Source: Lachnospiraceae bacterium Marseille-Q4251 (GTDB lineage Bacteria; Bacillota; Clostridia; Lachnospirales; Lachnospiraceae). Taken from it: a stretch of 64,000 bases of DNA. Shown one piece after another: positions 53,566 through 62,538 of the stretch (within the stretch, counting starts at the first letter, position 1; each line of letters opens with the position of its first letter). The position numbers were made by a program, and so were the translations under genes. The stretch covers positions 124,001 through 188,000 of the forward strand of contig JAGTTO010000001.1 in assembly GCA_018223435.1 (NCBI GenBank). Reading direction: 5' to 3'. Under the pieces are notes generated by a model. The model was not told where the DNA came from. It saw nothing but the letters and a program-made list of their open reading frames with translations, and ran no database searches.

Positions 53566-54297
53566 TTACCCCTTTTTCAATGAAGTCAAAAACTTTTTTT
53601 CTTTTTCCGTTAAATTGGCCTCCTCAAGAAGATCCGGCCGCCGTTCCAGTGTCCGTTTGATGGACTCCTCCCGCCGCCATTTTTCCACATTGGCATGATG
53701 ACCGGAAAGCAGCACCGGCGGAACCGCCTTGTCTCTCCAGACCTCCGGGCGGCTGTACTGGGGATATTCCAGCAGGTTATCATGAAAGGACTCGATTGTG
53801 CCGGACTCGCCGTTGCTCAAAACCCCGGGGACCATGCGGGAAATGGCATCGATCATGACCATAGCCGGAAGCTCTCCTCCTGTCAGGACATAATCGCCGA
53901 TGGAAACGTAGTCCGTCACCACTTCCTCCAGGACACGCTCATCGATGCCCTCGTAGTGGCCACAGAGAAAGACAAGATCCTCCTCTTTCGCAAAATCCAC
54001 CGCCATCTCCTGACGGAAGACGCTTCCCTGGGGTGTCAGGTAGATCACCCGTGGCTTATGGCTCATGCGTTCTTCCAGGTCCTTCACTGCCGCATAGACG
54101 GGCTCTGCCTGCATGACCATGCCGGCTCCGCCGCCATAGGGATAATCGTCCACTTTTCCGTAACGGTTTCCTGCATAATCCCGGATATTCACGGCCTCCA
54201 GGCTTAAGATTCCTTTCTCGATGGCCCGGCCGATGATGCTGGTATTCAGGCCCTGAAGGATCATTTCCGGAAACAAAGTCAGTACATGATAGTTCAT
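53566..54297 (-). CDS. trmD: tRNA (guanine-N1)-methyltransferase
   Basis: A 243-residue enzyme that methylates G37 of tRNAs with SAM. Landmarks are the N-terminal LTLFPEMI, DYPYGGGAGMVMQ, the trefoil-knot segment LCGHYEGIDERV and SIGDYVLTGGELPAM, then SFHDNLLEYPQYSRP. Length is standard. The ATG overlaps the rimM stop by four bases. Confidence 0.98.
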   Translation of the reverse strand: MNYHVLTLFPEMILQGLNTSIIGRAIEKGILSLEAVNIRDYAGNRYGKVDDYPYGGGAGMVMQAEPVYAAVKDLEERMSHKPRVIYLTPQGSVFRQEMAVDFAKEEDLVFLCGHYEGIDERVLEEVVTDYVSIGDYVLTGGELPAMVMIDAISRMVPGVLSNGESGTIESFHDNLLEYPQYSRPEVWRDKAVPPVLLSGHHANVEKWRREESIKRTLERRPDLLEEANLTEKEKKFLTSLKKG

Positions 54298-54806
54298 AAA
54301 TCCAACAGTCCTTCCAGTATGTGTACTTTCATCTCGCCTTTTTCAAGGTCCACGGAAAGAATACAGTCTTTGATGGCCGGAAGGAGGATCTCCTTTCCGT
54401 TTTCGTCTGTGACCTGATAGACATCGTTGGCCCCGGTTTCCAGGACATCAGTAAGCTCTCCGAGCACCTTGTCCTCATCGGTGATAACCCTGAGGCCGAT
54501 GAGATCTGCGATGAAATATTCATCCTCTTCCAGCGGAACTGCCTGTTCTCTCGTCACCAGAAGGCTCTTCTTGCGGAAGGGCTCCACATCGTTGATATTG
54601 TCAAATTCCTTGAATTTCAGGATCACAAACTGTTTAAAAAATTTTACGCTGGAAATGGTCAGGAGCTTTTTCTCTCTGCCCGTATCCAGATACACGGTCT
54701 CAAGATCCAGAAAACGCTCCGGATCATCCGTTGTCGGGAAAACTTTTACCTCTCCCCGGATTCCATGGGTGGCCGTGATCACGCCCACTTGTAAAAAATC
54801 TTCCAT
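54294..54806 (-). CDS. rimM: 16S rRNA-processing protein RimM
   Basis: A 170-residue protein that helps mature the 30S head. The N-terminal RimM domain (VGVITATHGIRGEVKVFPTT) and the PRC-barrel domain (DLIGLRVITDEDKVLGELTDV with ILLPAIKDCI) are clear. It is coupled to trmD by an ATGA overlap, as in most bacteria. Confidence 0.97.
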   Translation of the reverse strand: MEDFLQVGVITATHGIRGEVKVFPTTDDPERFLDLETVYLDTGREKKLLTISSVKFFKQFVILKFKEFDNINDVEPFRKKSLLVTREQAVPLEEDEYFIADLIGLRVITDEDKVLGELTDVLETGANDVYQVTDENGKEILLPAIKDCILSVDLEKGEMKVHILEGLLDL

Positions 54807-54815
54807 TTATTCACC

Positions 54816-55628
54816 TCAGTCGATTCCGTAAAGACGTTTGTAAAGGGCCGGTCTGCGGTTTCCGTAAACGATTCGTTTAATGGTAATGCCACCTTCCGGA
54901 TAAGTTTTTCCATAATGACCGGAAGCGTTGATCATCAGATTGTTGCCGATGTAGACGCCGACATGATCGATCGGGCCGCTGGTATCATATTTCAGATAGA
55001 ATACCAGATCACCAGGTTTCAGATCCCTGTAAGAAACCGGTCTGGATACGCTCTGCAGCCAATCCGTATGAGGATAAGGCATAGCTTTTCCGGCTGCCTC
55101 ATAAATCTGCTTTGTAAAGGTCGCACAGTCGATGCCATTCGTGATGGAGCTTCCTCCCAGAATGAAACGGGTACCCAGATATTTGTAACCGTAGCTGATG
55201 GCTGTCCGTACCGTACTGTTGGAAGAAGCATTGTTGATGTTTACAGCAGTCAGGGCAATATTTTTCGCATTCACATAGCCGGTCACCGGAACGCCGTTGG
55301 CCTGTTTATTGTTATGCAGATAAACGGGAATCCAGGTGAGCTGCTTGTTCTTCATATTTCTGGTCTGATAGTTGACCCTGCTCATATTGACAACGATTCC
55401 GCCGCCCTTTTCCAGAGAACCATAGGTTCCGTTCTTAAAATTCGCCTGCTGGTAAACGTAGGCCCGGCTGGTGTCGGACTTGTTCCAGGCAATGATCTTA
55501 TAGCCTCTTTTCGCATACTTCAGCGGTGTCGTCATGTTCAGTTTTGCCGCGCTGGCTCCCAGCGGCAGCAACATGAATACACTCATCAGCATCAGTACCA
55601 ACAGAACTCCCTTTTTCTTTCCTTTCAT
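54816..55628 (-). CDS. Secreted NlpC/P60 cell-wall endopeptidase
   Basis: A 270-residue exported protein: signal peptide (KGKKKGVLLVLMLMSVFML...GASAAK), an SH3-like N-terminal part, and an NlpC/P60 domain with cysteine in NGIDCATF, histidine in IDHVGVYIG and a following polar residue (INASGHYG). Such enzymes cut peptidoglycan stem peptides. The start at MKGKK is supported by GGAGGG. It is inserted between khpA and rimM, after a terminator, a position where a wall enzyme is unexpected. Confidence 0.9.
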   Translation of the reverse strand: MKGKKKGVLLVLMLMSVFMLLPLGASAAKLNMTTPLKYAKRGYKIIAWNKSDTSRAYVYQQANFKNGTYGSLEKGGGIVVNMSRVNYQTRNMKNKQLTWIPVYLHNNKQANGVPVTGYVNAKNIALTAVNINNASSNSTVRTAISYGYKYLGTRFILGGSSITNGIDCATFTKQIYEAAGKAMPYPHTDWLQSVSRPVSYRDLKPGDLVFYLKYDTSGPIDHVGVYIGNNLMINASGHYGKTYPEGGITIKRIVYGNRRPALYKRLYGID

Positions 55629-55661
55629 AAAAAATCCCTCCACATTATAAAATAGTAATCT

Positions 55662-55697
55662 ATATGGAAAAAACCCCGTTTTCACGAGGTTTTTTAG
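55662..55697 (-). terminator. Terminator after khpA
   Basis: AAAAAACCTCGT pairs with ACGGGGTTTTTT over 12 pairs around a GAAA tetraloop, T run included in the 3' arm. It ends the ylxM-ffh-rpsP-khpA transcript. Confidence 0.88.
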
Positions 55698-55700
55698 CTG

Positions 55701-55931
55701 TCACTGCAGGATATCTACAACGACTTTCTGGTCTTCCTTGGAAGCGGCGGCTTTCACCACGGCCCGGATGGCTTTCGCGATCCGACCCTGCTTTCCAATA
55801 ACCTTTCCCATATCAGAGGGAGCAACCTTCAGTTCAAGAACTGTGGTTTTTCCACTCTGCTTCTCGGTCACAACGACTTCCTCGGGAAACTCAACAAGAG
55901 ATTTCGCAATAACTTCTACAAGTTCTTTCAT
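55701..55931 (-). CDS. khpA: KH-domain RNA-binding protein KhpA
   Basis: A 76-residue protein made of one KH domain, with the binding loop VIGKQGRIAKAIRAVVKAAA. In Firmicutes it pairs with KhpB and binds RNA, affecting cell division and envelope genes. It follows rpsP closely, as is standard. Confidence 0.95.
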   Translation of the reverse strand: MKELVEVIAKSLVEFPEEVVVTEKQSGKTTVLELKVAPSDMGKVIGKQGRIAKAIRAVVKAAASKEDQKVVVDILQ

Positions 55932-55953
55932 TTACATGCACCTCTCCAGTTAA

Positions 55954-56199
55954 TTATTTCTCGATTCCGGCTACTTTAAGAAGTTTAGCAACAACGTCTG
56001 TCGGCTGTGCGCCGTTTGTCAGCCATTTCTTTGCCAGCTCCTCGTCGATTTTGAACTCGCTGGGATCTGTGTTCGGATTGTAGGTTCCGATCTCCTCGAT
56101 AAATCTACCGTTTCTCGGGGATCTGGAATCAGCAACGATGATTCTATAGATAGGGTTCTTTTTCTGACCCATTCTTCTCAGTCTGATTTTTACTGCCAT
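55954..56199 (-). CDS. rpsP: 30S ribosomal protein S16
   Basis: An 81-residue ribosomal protein with the family start [24 protein letters not shown] and the GTYNP loop. Length is standard. It lies between ffh and khpA, the usual order. Confidence 0.98.
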   Translation of the reverse strand: MAVKIRLRRMGQKKNPIYRIIVADSRSPRNGRFIEEIGTYNPNTDPSEFKIDEELAKKWLTNGAQPTDVVAKLLKVAGIEK

Positions 56200-56234
56200 C
56201 TTTGATTCACCTCCTTAAGGTTTCCATTGATTAT

Positions 56235-57584
56235 TTAAAAGGGAAGCCGAAACTTGCCTCTTTTAGCACTTTTGCTGTTCATCATACCGCCCATCTGTTT
56301 CATCATTTTGCGGGACTGTTCAAACTGTTTGACCAGCTTGTTCACCTCGCTGATGTCCACTCCTGCTCCGGCAGCGATACGCTTTTTCCGGGAAGGATTC
56401 AGAAGGTCGGGATTTGCTCTCTCCTTCGGTGTCATGGAGAGGATCATTGCCTCGATCTGAGCCATTTTCTTTTCGTCCATGGCATCCTCGATCTGCTTGA
56501 GCTGACCGCCGCCCATGCCCGGAAGCATTTCCAGCAGTTTTCTCATGCCGCCCATATTTTTCATCTGGTTCATACTCTCCAGATAATCATCGAAGCCAAG
56601 CTGGGCTTTCTTGAGCTTCTGCTCCATACTTCTGGCTTTCTCTTCGTCGATATTGGCCTGAGCTTTCTCAATGAGACTCATCACATCGCCCATTCCAAGG
56701 ATTCGGGAAGCCATTCGGTCGGGATAAAACTGTTCCAGATCGGAAAGCTTTTCACCCATACCCACATAGAGGATCGGTTTTCCGCAGGTGGCCTTAATGG
56801 AAAGGGCTGCACCGCCTCGGGTATCGCCGTCAAGCTTTGTCAGGATGACTCCGTCAATGCCAACCTTCTGATTGAAGGTATCTGCCACATTCACAGCGTC
56901 CTGTCCGGTCATGGCATCTACGACCAGTATTGTCTGATATACATCCACAGCTGCTTTGATGTTCTCAAGCTCTTCCATCATGGACTCGTCCACATGGAGA
57001 CGGCCTGCCGTATCGAGGATCACAACGTTATATCCGTTGTTCCTTGCATGTTCAATAGCTGCTTTTGCGATATCTACGGGATTCTGTTTGTCTCCCATGG
57101 AGAAAACCTCGACACCGACTTTTTCTCCGTTGATTTCCAGCTGACGGATTGCTGCGGGACGGTAAACGTCGCAGGCTGCAAGTAAGGGCTTACGTCCTTT
57201 GCTTTTGAGCTTTGCCGCAATCTTTGCTGTCGTGGTGGTCTTACCTGCACCCTGAAGACCTGCCATCATGATGACAGTGATCTCATTTCCAGGCTTTAAG
57301 GCAATCTCCGTTGTCTCGGAACCCATAAGATTTACAAGTTCCTCGTTTACGATCTTGATCACCATCTGACCCGGATTCAGGCCATTCATCACATCCTGTC
57401 CGATCGCACGCTCCTGGACGTTCTTGATGAACTGTTTTACCACCTTGAAGCTGACATCCGCTTCCAGAAGAGCAAGCTTTACTTCTTTCAAAGCGATCTT
57501 TACATCGGCCTCAGTCAGGCGACCCTTGCTGCGCAGGTTTTTGAATACATTTTGAAGTTTTTCTGATAAGCTTTCAAATGCCAT
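56235..57584 (-). CDS. ffh: Signal recognition particle protein Ffh
   Basis: A 449-residue GTPase that, with SRP RNA, targets membrane proteins. It has an N domain, a G domain with GLQGAGKTTT (residues 109-116), DTAGRLHVD and TKLDGDTRGG, and a methionine-rich M domain (MNQMKNMGGMRKLLEMLPGMGG, QMGGMMNSKSAKRG). The receptor gene ftsY lies 5 kb upstream. The ATG overlaps the ylxM stop by one base. Confidence 0.98.
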   Translation of the reverse strand: MAFESLSEKLQNVFKNLRSKGRLTEADVKIALKEVKLALLEADVSFKVVKQFIKNVQERAIGQDVMNGLNPGQMVIKIVNEELVNLMGSETTEIALKPGNEITVIMMAGLQGAGKTTTTAKIAAKLKSKGRKPLLAACDVYRPAAIRQLEINGEKVGVEVFSMGDKQNPVDIAKAAIEHARNNGYNVVILDTAGRLHVDESMMEELENIKAAVDVYQTILVVDAMTGQDAVNVADTFNQKVGIDGVILTKLDGDTRGGAALSIKATCGKPILYVGMGEKLSDLEQFYPDRMASRILGMGDVMSLIEKAQANIDEEKARSMEQKLKKAQLGFDDYLESMNQMKNMGGMRKLLEMLPGMGGGQLKQIEDAMDEKKMAQIEAMILSMTPKERANPDLLNPSRKKRIAAGAGVDISEVNKLVKQFEQSRKMMKQMGGMMNSKSAKRGKFRLPF

Positions 57585-57901
57585 TATAACTCCTCCAGAA
57601 TCTCATCCGCGATGCGCTTGATGTTGTCGGGACAATCCGTTGAACTCCGGATCTCCTGGACCTTCGTACGGATCTCCAGGAACCGCTCTACCAGATGAAG
57701 CTTTTCCTCATAATCAGAAAGGATCTTGTCGCAGCGCCGGATCATATCATGGACTCCCTGGCGGCTGATGCCGCGCTCCGCTGCTACCTCCGTACAGGAG
57801 TAATCATTGAGAACTACGTCCTCATAAATGCTCTGCTGATGTTCTGTGAGAAGCTCTCCATAAAAATCATAGAGCAGAGTTCGTTCTACAAATTTTTCCA
57901 T
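57584..57901 (-). CDS. ylxM: YlxM/UPF0122 helix-turn-helix protein
   Basis: A 105-residue protein with a sigma-factor-like helix-turn-helix: LYDFYGELLTEHQQSIYEDVVLND, then AERGISRQGVHDMIRR. It interacts with the SRP pathway in Streptococcus; its gene is almost always next to ffh, as here. AAAGGTG precedes the ATG. Confidence 0.95.
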   Translation of the reverse strand: MEKFVERTLLYDFYGELLTEHQQSIYEDVVLNDYSCTEVAAERGISRQGVHDMIRRCDKILSDYEEKLHLVERFLEIRTKVQEIRSSTDCPDNIKRIADEILEEL

Positions 57902-57918
57902 CTCGAGTCACCTTTGCT

Positions 57919-57947
57919 ATCATAACTGATGAGTTCCTTTTTGTCAA
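57919..57947 (-). promoter_or_regulatory. Promoter of the ylxM-ffh-rpsP-khpA operon
   Basis: Minus strand TTGACA (57942-57947), 17-base spacer, TATGAT (57919-57924). An inverted repeat TTGTCAAG/CTTGACAA (57941-57948 and 57957-57964) overlaps the -35, a possible operator or chance repeat. Confidence 0.82.
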
Positions 57948-57984
57948 GTATTTTTTCTTGACAAGTTTCAAAAATTTTAACCAT

Positions 57985-58884
57985 CTATTTTGCGGTACCG
58001 ATCCACTCTCCCATTTCCACCTGGGTCTCGATGCCCTGAGCCGTGTTTTTCAGAAATTTCTCCCGGAAAGTTGCCTGGCCTTTCTGGACCAGCAGAAGGA
58101 TCGTAGAACCGCCAAATTCAAACCTGCCTTTCTCGCTGCCCTTCTTCACATACCTGGGACCATGGTAGTTGCAGATCCGTCCTACCATCATCGCTCCCAC
58201 CTCCATCTGGATCAGGGTGCCGAAGCGCTCTGTCTTGAGCAGGCAGTATTCTCTCGTATTCTCATGGTAGACAGGCACGGACTCCACAGCAATAGGATTT
58301 ACCGTGTGAAGAATACCGGAAATCCGGATGTTTTCCGACTTTTCTCCGTCTGCCGGGTAGGAATACCGGTGGTAATCATCCACACAGAGCCGGAAGACGC
58401 AGGCATAACCGCCTTCATACCTTTTTGCCAGGGAAGGATTTTTAAGAATCCGCTCCAGCGTATAGACGCTGCCCTTGACGGCAAACTCCGCCGTCTCATC
58501 CAGTGGATAGATGGAAATTTTTCCGTCGCAGGGGCTTACCAGGTGAATGGGATCGCAGTCGATCATCCGCTCGGTGGGAAGGATCTCCCGGGTAAAAAAG
58601 TCGTTAAAAGAACGATAAGGCCTTTTGACATAAGGCCTCATATCCATGTGATTCTTTTCGATAAAGGGACGGATCAGGAAACGGGAAGCCCTCCTGTCCA
58701 GAAAGGCTCCTGCTGCTTTTGAAAACCCCGGCTGCGTCAGAACTTTCAAAAGAACCCGTCCGTAAAAAGAAGTATACAGTTTCTGAAGGAATCGGTCCTG
58801 ACCGGAATCTTCCACTCTGATCGTTCCGTCCTTCCCCATACAGCGATGCACGGTCGGGGAAGCTGTCGTTTTCATTTTCTTCAT
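57985..58884 (-). CDS. psd: Phosphatidylserine decarboxylase
   Basis: A 299-residue enzyme that converts phosphatidylserine to phosphatidylethanolamine. It is made as a proenzyme that cuts itself at a GST motif to form a pyruvoyl group; here FGGSTILLL near the C-terminus, where LGST is more common. RPYRSFNDFFTREI and the DDYHRYSYP histidine region are typical. The start at MKKMK is supported by AAGGAAAT. It follows pssA by 10 bases, giving a two-step route from CDP-diacylglycerol to phosphatidylethanolamine. Confidence 0.95.
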   Translation of the reverse strand: MKKMKTTASPTVHRCMGKDGTIRVEDSGQDRFLQKLYTSFYGRVLLKVLTQPGFSKAAGAFLDRRASRFLIRPFIEKNHMDMRPYVKRPYRSFNDFFTREILPTERMIDCDPIHLVSPCDGKISIYPLDETAEFAVKGSVYTLERILKNPSLAKRYEGGYACVFRLCVDDYHRYSYPADGEKSENIRISGILHTVNPIAVESVPVYHENTREYCLLKTERFGTLIQMEVGAMMVGRICNYHGPRYVKKGSEKGRFEFGGSTILLLVQKGQATFREKFLKNTAQGIETQVEMGEWIGTAK

Positions 58885-58894
58885 ATTTATTTCC

Positions 58895-59518
58895 TTAATA
58901 GATATGTAACAGTTTGCCAAGGATCACCAGACCTGCCACGATGAAGAAAGCCATGAGCTTGTTTCCCGGCTTCAGGACACGGATCTTGCTCACGAACAGG
59001 AAGGCCACGATGAACATTACCGCAATCAGAATCCGAAGATAAGCCGTGTGTCCGCAGTAGGGTCTTAAGAGATAAATCAGTGGGAAAATAATCGAAATCG
59101 AAGTCACCGGAAGGCCTTCATAACTCTTTCTCCGCTCTTCTGTCTCCTGCTGACGTCTCATCTCTTTTACATTAAAGTAACCCAGACGGATCACTGCTGC
59201 CAACACATAGACGCACATAGAGATCGTTCCCACAATGCCTCTCACACCCAGGGCGTAGGTTAAAAACGCCGGAAAAGCACCGAAGCAGAAAAGATCACAG
59301 AGCGAATCGATCTGGATACCAAAATTCTTCTGATCTTCAGTCCGGTCTTTCTTGGTTCTGGCCACCTTTCCATCCAGCATATCACAGATACCGGATACCA
59401 CAAGACAGGCGATGGCATTTCCGAAACGGCCATCCAGAGCCTCCGTCATTCCCACGATAGAACTTAGAAGGCTCATATAAGTAAGCACTACCGTATAGTC
59501 GTAAAATCCTATAAACAT
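58895..59518 (-). CDS. pssA: CDP-diacylglycerol--serine phosphatidyltransferase
   Basis: A 207-residue membrane enzyme that makes phosphatidylserine from CDP-diacylglycerol and serine. The CDP-alcohol transferase motif is visible (DMLDGKVARTKK...FGIQIDSLCDL: DG-x2-AR and, further on, G-x3-D with the second aspartate). Several membrane helices follow. AGGGAGAAAG precedes the ATG. Its product is the substrate of Psd encoded directly after. Confidence 0.94.
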   Translation of the reverse strand: MFIGFYDYTVVLTYMSLLSSIVGMTEALDGRFGNAIACLVVSGICDMLDGKVARTKKDRTEDQKNFGIQIDSLCDLFCFGAFPAFLTYALGVRGIVGTISMCVYVLAAVIRLGYFNVKEMRRQQETEERRKSYEGLPVTSISIIFPLIYLLRPYCGHTAYLRILIAVMFIVAFLFVSKIRVLKPGNKLMAFFIVAGLVILGKLLHIY

Positions 59519-59533
59519 TTTCTTTCTCCCTCT

Positions 59534-60595
59534 CTACATTTTCTTTGGTGTATTCCCCTGCTTCTGAAAAGATCTCCTTGCCAGATTGAAATGGGCGACA
59601 AAAGTGAGCACCGCACTGATGATGAGCAGCGCGTAATAGCTGATGCCGCGGCTTAAAAGCATACCCGGCAGGAGTTTCTCGCCGAAGACCGGCTCAAACA
59701 TCGTCATAAAGAGCCCCTCGCTGACTCCCACGCCTCCCGGAAGCGGAAGCATATCCACTGCCACGGAGATCACAGCCTGCAGAATGACCACCAGCCCCAT
59801 GGGCGTTCCGGAAAGTCCGAAAGACCGATAGACCATCCAGGTCACAAAAAACAGGCAGAATCTCTGAAAAATTGTGATCAGCATCACATGAAATACCACT
59901 CTCTTATGCGTACGGAAATAAACGCTGGCTTCCCGGTACTTGTTCATCGAAAGCAGAAGCTTTCTCGTCCGGGCCCTTTTATGTTTCAGAAGATGCATTT
60001 TCTCCAGGAAACGGAGCCCGTAATAGAGAATCCGTTTCGTCCAGCCCGGCACAAACACCAAAATCATCATACTGGTCACGGCAATGACATTCAGGCCCAT
60101 TCCCAGATACAGAAGATACCGGGAAGCTCCCATATAAGTATGAACCGTGGGACTCATGAAGATCAGCACCACAAAACCCACCAGCACCAGCACCGCCTTG
60201 TAAGTGATGGTCACGATCATCAGCACCAGAGTGGATATCGAGACATCCAGACCGTCCTTACTCATATAGTAGATCTGCGCCGGCTGACCGCCGGAGGCGG
60301 AAGGGGTGATGCAGCTGTAAAAAAAGCCGATGAAGCTGTAGCGGATACACTGATGAAGCTTCGTCTTCTTTCCCAGGGAGATCATCATATAATGAATGAT
60401 CACCGACTCGCTGCAGACAAAAACAATAACCAGGACCAGCGCCGCGATGAGCCAGCCCGGGCTTGCCGTCTTTAAGGCCTGATTGATTTTGTCCAGTTCC
60501 TGATCTTTCAGGAGCGCATAAAAGGTAAATACCACCAGAAGCACCAGAAACAGAATCTCCAGAATGCTCTTTTTATTTTTCCTGATAAATTCCAT
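59534..60595 (-). CDS. UPF0104/lysylphosphatidylglycerol-flippase-like membrane protein
   Basis: A 353-residue membrane protein with about eight helices, similar to the flippase half of MprF (YbhN/UPF0104). The visible family segments are GFFYSCITPSASGGQPAQIYYM and DMLPLPGGVGVSEGLFMTMF. No aminoacyl-transferase domain is present. It probably moves or binds a lipid; phosphatidylserine/ethanolamine genes follow, but the substrate is unproven. AAGGAGGACC precedes the ATG. Confidence 0.85.
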   Translation of the reverse strand: MEFIRKNKKSILEILFLVLLVVFTFYALLKDQELDKINQALKTASPGWLIAALVLVIVFVCSESVIIHYMMISLGKKTKLHQCIRYSFIGFFYSCITPSASGGQPAQIYYMSKDGLDVSISTLVLMIVTITYKAVLVLVGFVVLIFMSPTVHTYMGASRYLLYLGMGLNVIAVTSMMILVFVPGWTKRILYYGLRFLEKMHLLKHKRARTRKLLLSMNKYREASVYFRTHKRVVFHVMLITIFQRFCLFFVTWMVYRSFGLSGTPMGLVVILQAVISVAVDMLPLPGGVGVSEGLFMTMFEPVFGEKLLPGMLLSRGISYYALLIISAVLTFVAHFNLARRSFQKQGNTPKKM

Positions 60596-60623
60596 TGTCT
60601 GGTCCTCCTTTTTTCCATCACAT

Positions 60624-61310
60624 TTATTTTAGCAATTTTTCACGAATTTTACCATTGATTTTTTCATAAAATTGTCTTACGTTTTTGTAATATTTCGTTT
60701 TTCCAAAAAACTGCCACATCAGTTCGGCCAGCAGGAAGCCCGCTGCAATATCCAGCACGACATGCTGTCGGATGAAAACCGTAGACAGACCGATGAGCCA
60801 GGCAAATACGAAGGAAAAAATCCGGTACCAGCGGGGGATATCTTTTCGGCCGCGCACGGCAATATAACAGAACCAGCTGTTCATGCAGTGGATGGAAGGC
60901 AGCAGATTCGCCGGTTTGTCAATGGAATAAAGCCAGCCAAGAAGATGAACGCTCAGGGAATTTCCCACAAGCTCCGGACGGGTATTCGTGGTTGGGAAAA
61001 ATACAAAAAACAGGAAACAGATCAGACGGGCCGTCAGATCTGCAGAAAGATAACGGTAAAAATAATCCTTTCCGTTTCCGGCTGCCAGAACATAGTTTAC
61101 GATCCAGAAAAGATAACAGATCAGATAAATATACACAAAGCCTGGAACGAAGGGAATCCTCCGGTCCAGGTTTGTGGTAAGGTCAAAATGATAACGGTTT
61201 CCGGCGATAGCCATTCCTCCCCAGTACACCAGATCGTTTAAAAGAAAGGTACTGAGAAGAGGGATGATCGCATAGCCGTATTTTTCCTTATACTTATTAA
61301 AGATTTGCAT
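60624..61310 (-). CDS. PAP2-family membrane phosphatase
   Basis: A 228-residue membrane protein with about six helices and the PAP2 signature: NLLPSIHCMNSW (second motif, SxH) and STVFIRQHVVLDIAAG (third motif with catalytic histidine). It probably dephosphorylates a lipid phosphate, perhaps phosphatidic acid or undecaprenyl-pyrophosphate, or acts as a phosphocholine-type transferase. There is no clear ribosome site. Its start overlaps the ilvA end by 14 bases, so coupled translation is likely. Confidence 0.88.
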   Translation of the reverse strand: MQIFNKYKEKYGYAIIPLLSTFLLNDLVYWGGMAIAGNRYHFDLTTNLDRRIPFVPGFVYIYLICYLFWIVNYVLAAGNGKDYFYRYLSADLTARLICFLFFVFFPTTNTRPELVGNSLSVHLLGWLYSIDKPANLLPSIHCMNSWFCYIAVRGRKDIPRWYRIFSFVFAWLIGLSTVFIRQHVVLDIAAGFLLAELMWQFFGKTKYYKNVRQFYEKINGKIREKLLK

Positions 61311-62514
61311 GGGTAAGCTTGGGTTTGTAACCCTTGTCCTTCAGAGCTTTGACGATCTTTTCCTTGTGCTCTGTTCCAAATGCCTCCACGGTGATCTTCA
61401 GCTCTACGGCGGCATTGCGGTTTGTGCTGAAGAACTGGTTATGATCCAGTTTGATAACGTTGCCCTGCTGCTCGGCTATGACAGCTGCCACTCTTGCCAG
61501 CTCGCCTGCGCGGTCCGGAAGCAGAACGGACACGGTGAAGATACGGTCTCTGAGGATCAGGCCGTGCTGGATGACGGAAGACATCGTGATCACGTCCATA
61601 TTACCGCCACTCAGGATAGAAGCAACTTTCTTTCCTTCCGGTTTCAGATGTTTCAGAGCTGCGACAGTCAGAAGACCGGAGTTCTCGACGATCATCTTGT
61701 GATTCTCTACCATATCCAGGAAGGAACCGATGATCTCTGCATCGGAAATTGTGATGATATCATCCAGATTCTTCTGCAGGTACGGGAAAAGCTTGTCGCC
61801 CGGGGTCTTTACTGCGGTACCGTCAGCAATGGTGTTGACGGTAGGAAGGGTCACTACATGGCCTTCCTGCAGGGAAGCTTTCATGCAGGCAGCGCCTTCC
61901 GGCTCCACACCGATAACTTTGATCTTCGGATTCAGAAGTTTTGCCAGAGTGGAAACGCCGGTAGCCAGTCCGCCTCCTCCGATCGGAACCAGAATATAAT
62001 CCACCAGCGGAAGCTCTTTTACGATCTCCATAGCAATGGTTCCCTGACCGGTGGCAACCGTCAGATCGTTGAAGGGATGGATGAAGGTCAGGCCTTCTTT
62101 TGCCTCCAGCTCCTTTGCGTACTCGCAGGCATCATCGTAAACGTCGCCTTTTAAGACAACCTCAGCGCCGTAGCTCTTCGTGCGGTTCACTTTGATGAGC
62201 GGGGTGGTGGTGGGCATTACGATAACGGCGCGCACGCCGAATTTCTTTGCCGCATAAGCCACGCCCTGGGCATGGTTTCCTGCAGATGCGGTTACCAGAC
62301 CCTTATTTCTCTCCTCTTCGGTAAGGGTACTGATCTTATAATAGGCACCACGGATCTTGTAAGCGCCGGTCACCTGCATATTTTCGGGCTTCAGATAAAC
62401 CTTGTTTCCGGTCTGCTCTGAGAAATAATCGCTGTATACCAGCTTCGTCTCTGCGGCAGCCTGTCTTACGATGTTATATGCCTCTTCAAATTTTTCGATG
62501 GTCAACTGCTCCAT
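61297..62514 (-). CDS. ilvA: Threonine ammonia-lyase
   Basis: A 405-residue PLP enzyme that converts threonine to 2-oxobutyrate and ammonia. The PLP lysine lies in TGAYKIRGAYYKI, and SAGNHAQGVAYAAKKFG and VPIGGGGLATGVS are standard. A single C-terminal ACT domain (VLLPDRAGELARVAAVI) makes it about 400 residues, the form often called TdcB/IlvA 'catabolic-like with ACT'. It may serve isoleucine synthesis or threonine breakdown. AAGGAG precedes the ATG. Confidence 0.93.
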   Translation of the reverse strand: MEQLTIEKFEEAYNIVRQAAAETKLVYSDYFSEQTGNKVYLKPENMQVTGAYKIRGAYYKISTLTEEERNKGLVTASAGNHAQGVAYAAKKFGVRAVIVMPTTTPLIKVNRTKSYGAEVVLKGDVYDDACEYAKELEAKEGLTFIHPFNDLTVATGQGTIAMEIVKELPLVDYILVPIGGGGLATGVSTLAKLLNPKIKVIGVEPEGAACMKASLQEGHVVTLPTVNTIADGTAVKTPGDKLFPYLQKNLDDIITISDAEIIGSFLDMVENHKMIVENSGLLTVAALKHLKPEGKKVASILSGGNMDVITMSSVIQHGLILRDRIFTVSVLLPDRAGELARVAAVIAEQQGNVIKLDHNQFFSTNRNAAVELKITVEAFGTEHKEKIVKALKDKGYKPKLTHANL

Positions 62515-62538
62515 AATGTTCTCCTTCTTTCTTTTGTT

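Noticed and set aside
57941..57964. TTGTCAAG/CTTGACAA hairpin as terminator of psd or ylxM
   Set aside because: It is not followed by a T run on either strand and it coincides with the -35 of the ylxM promoter, so it is at most an operator.
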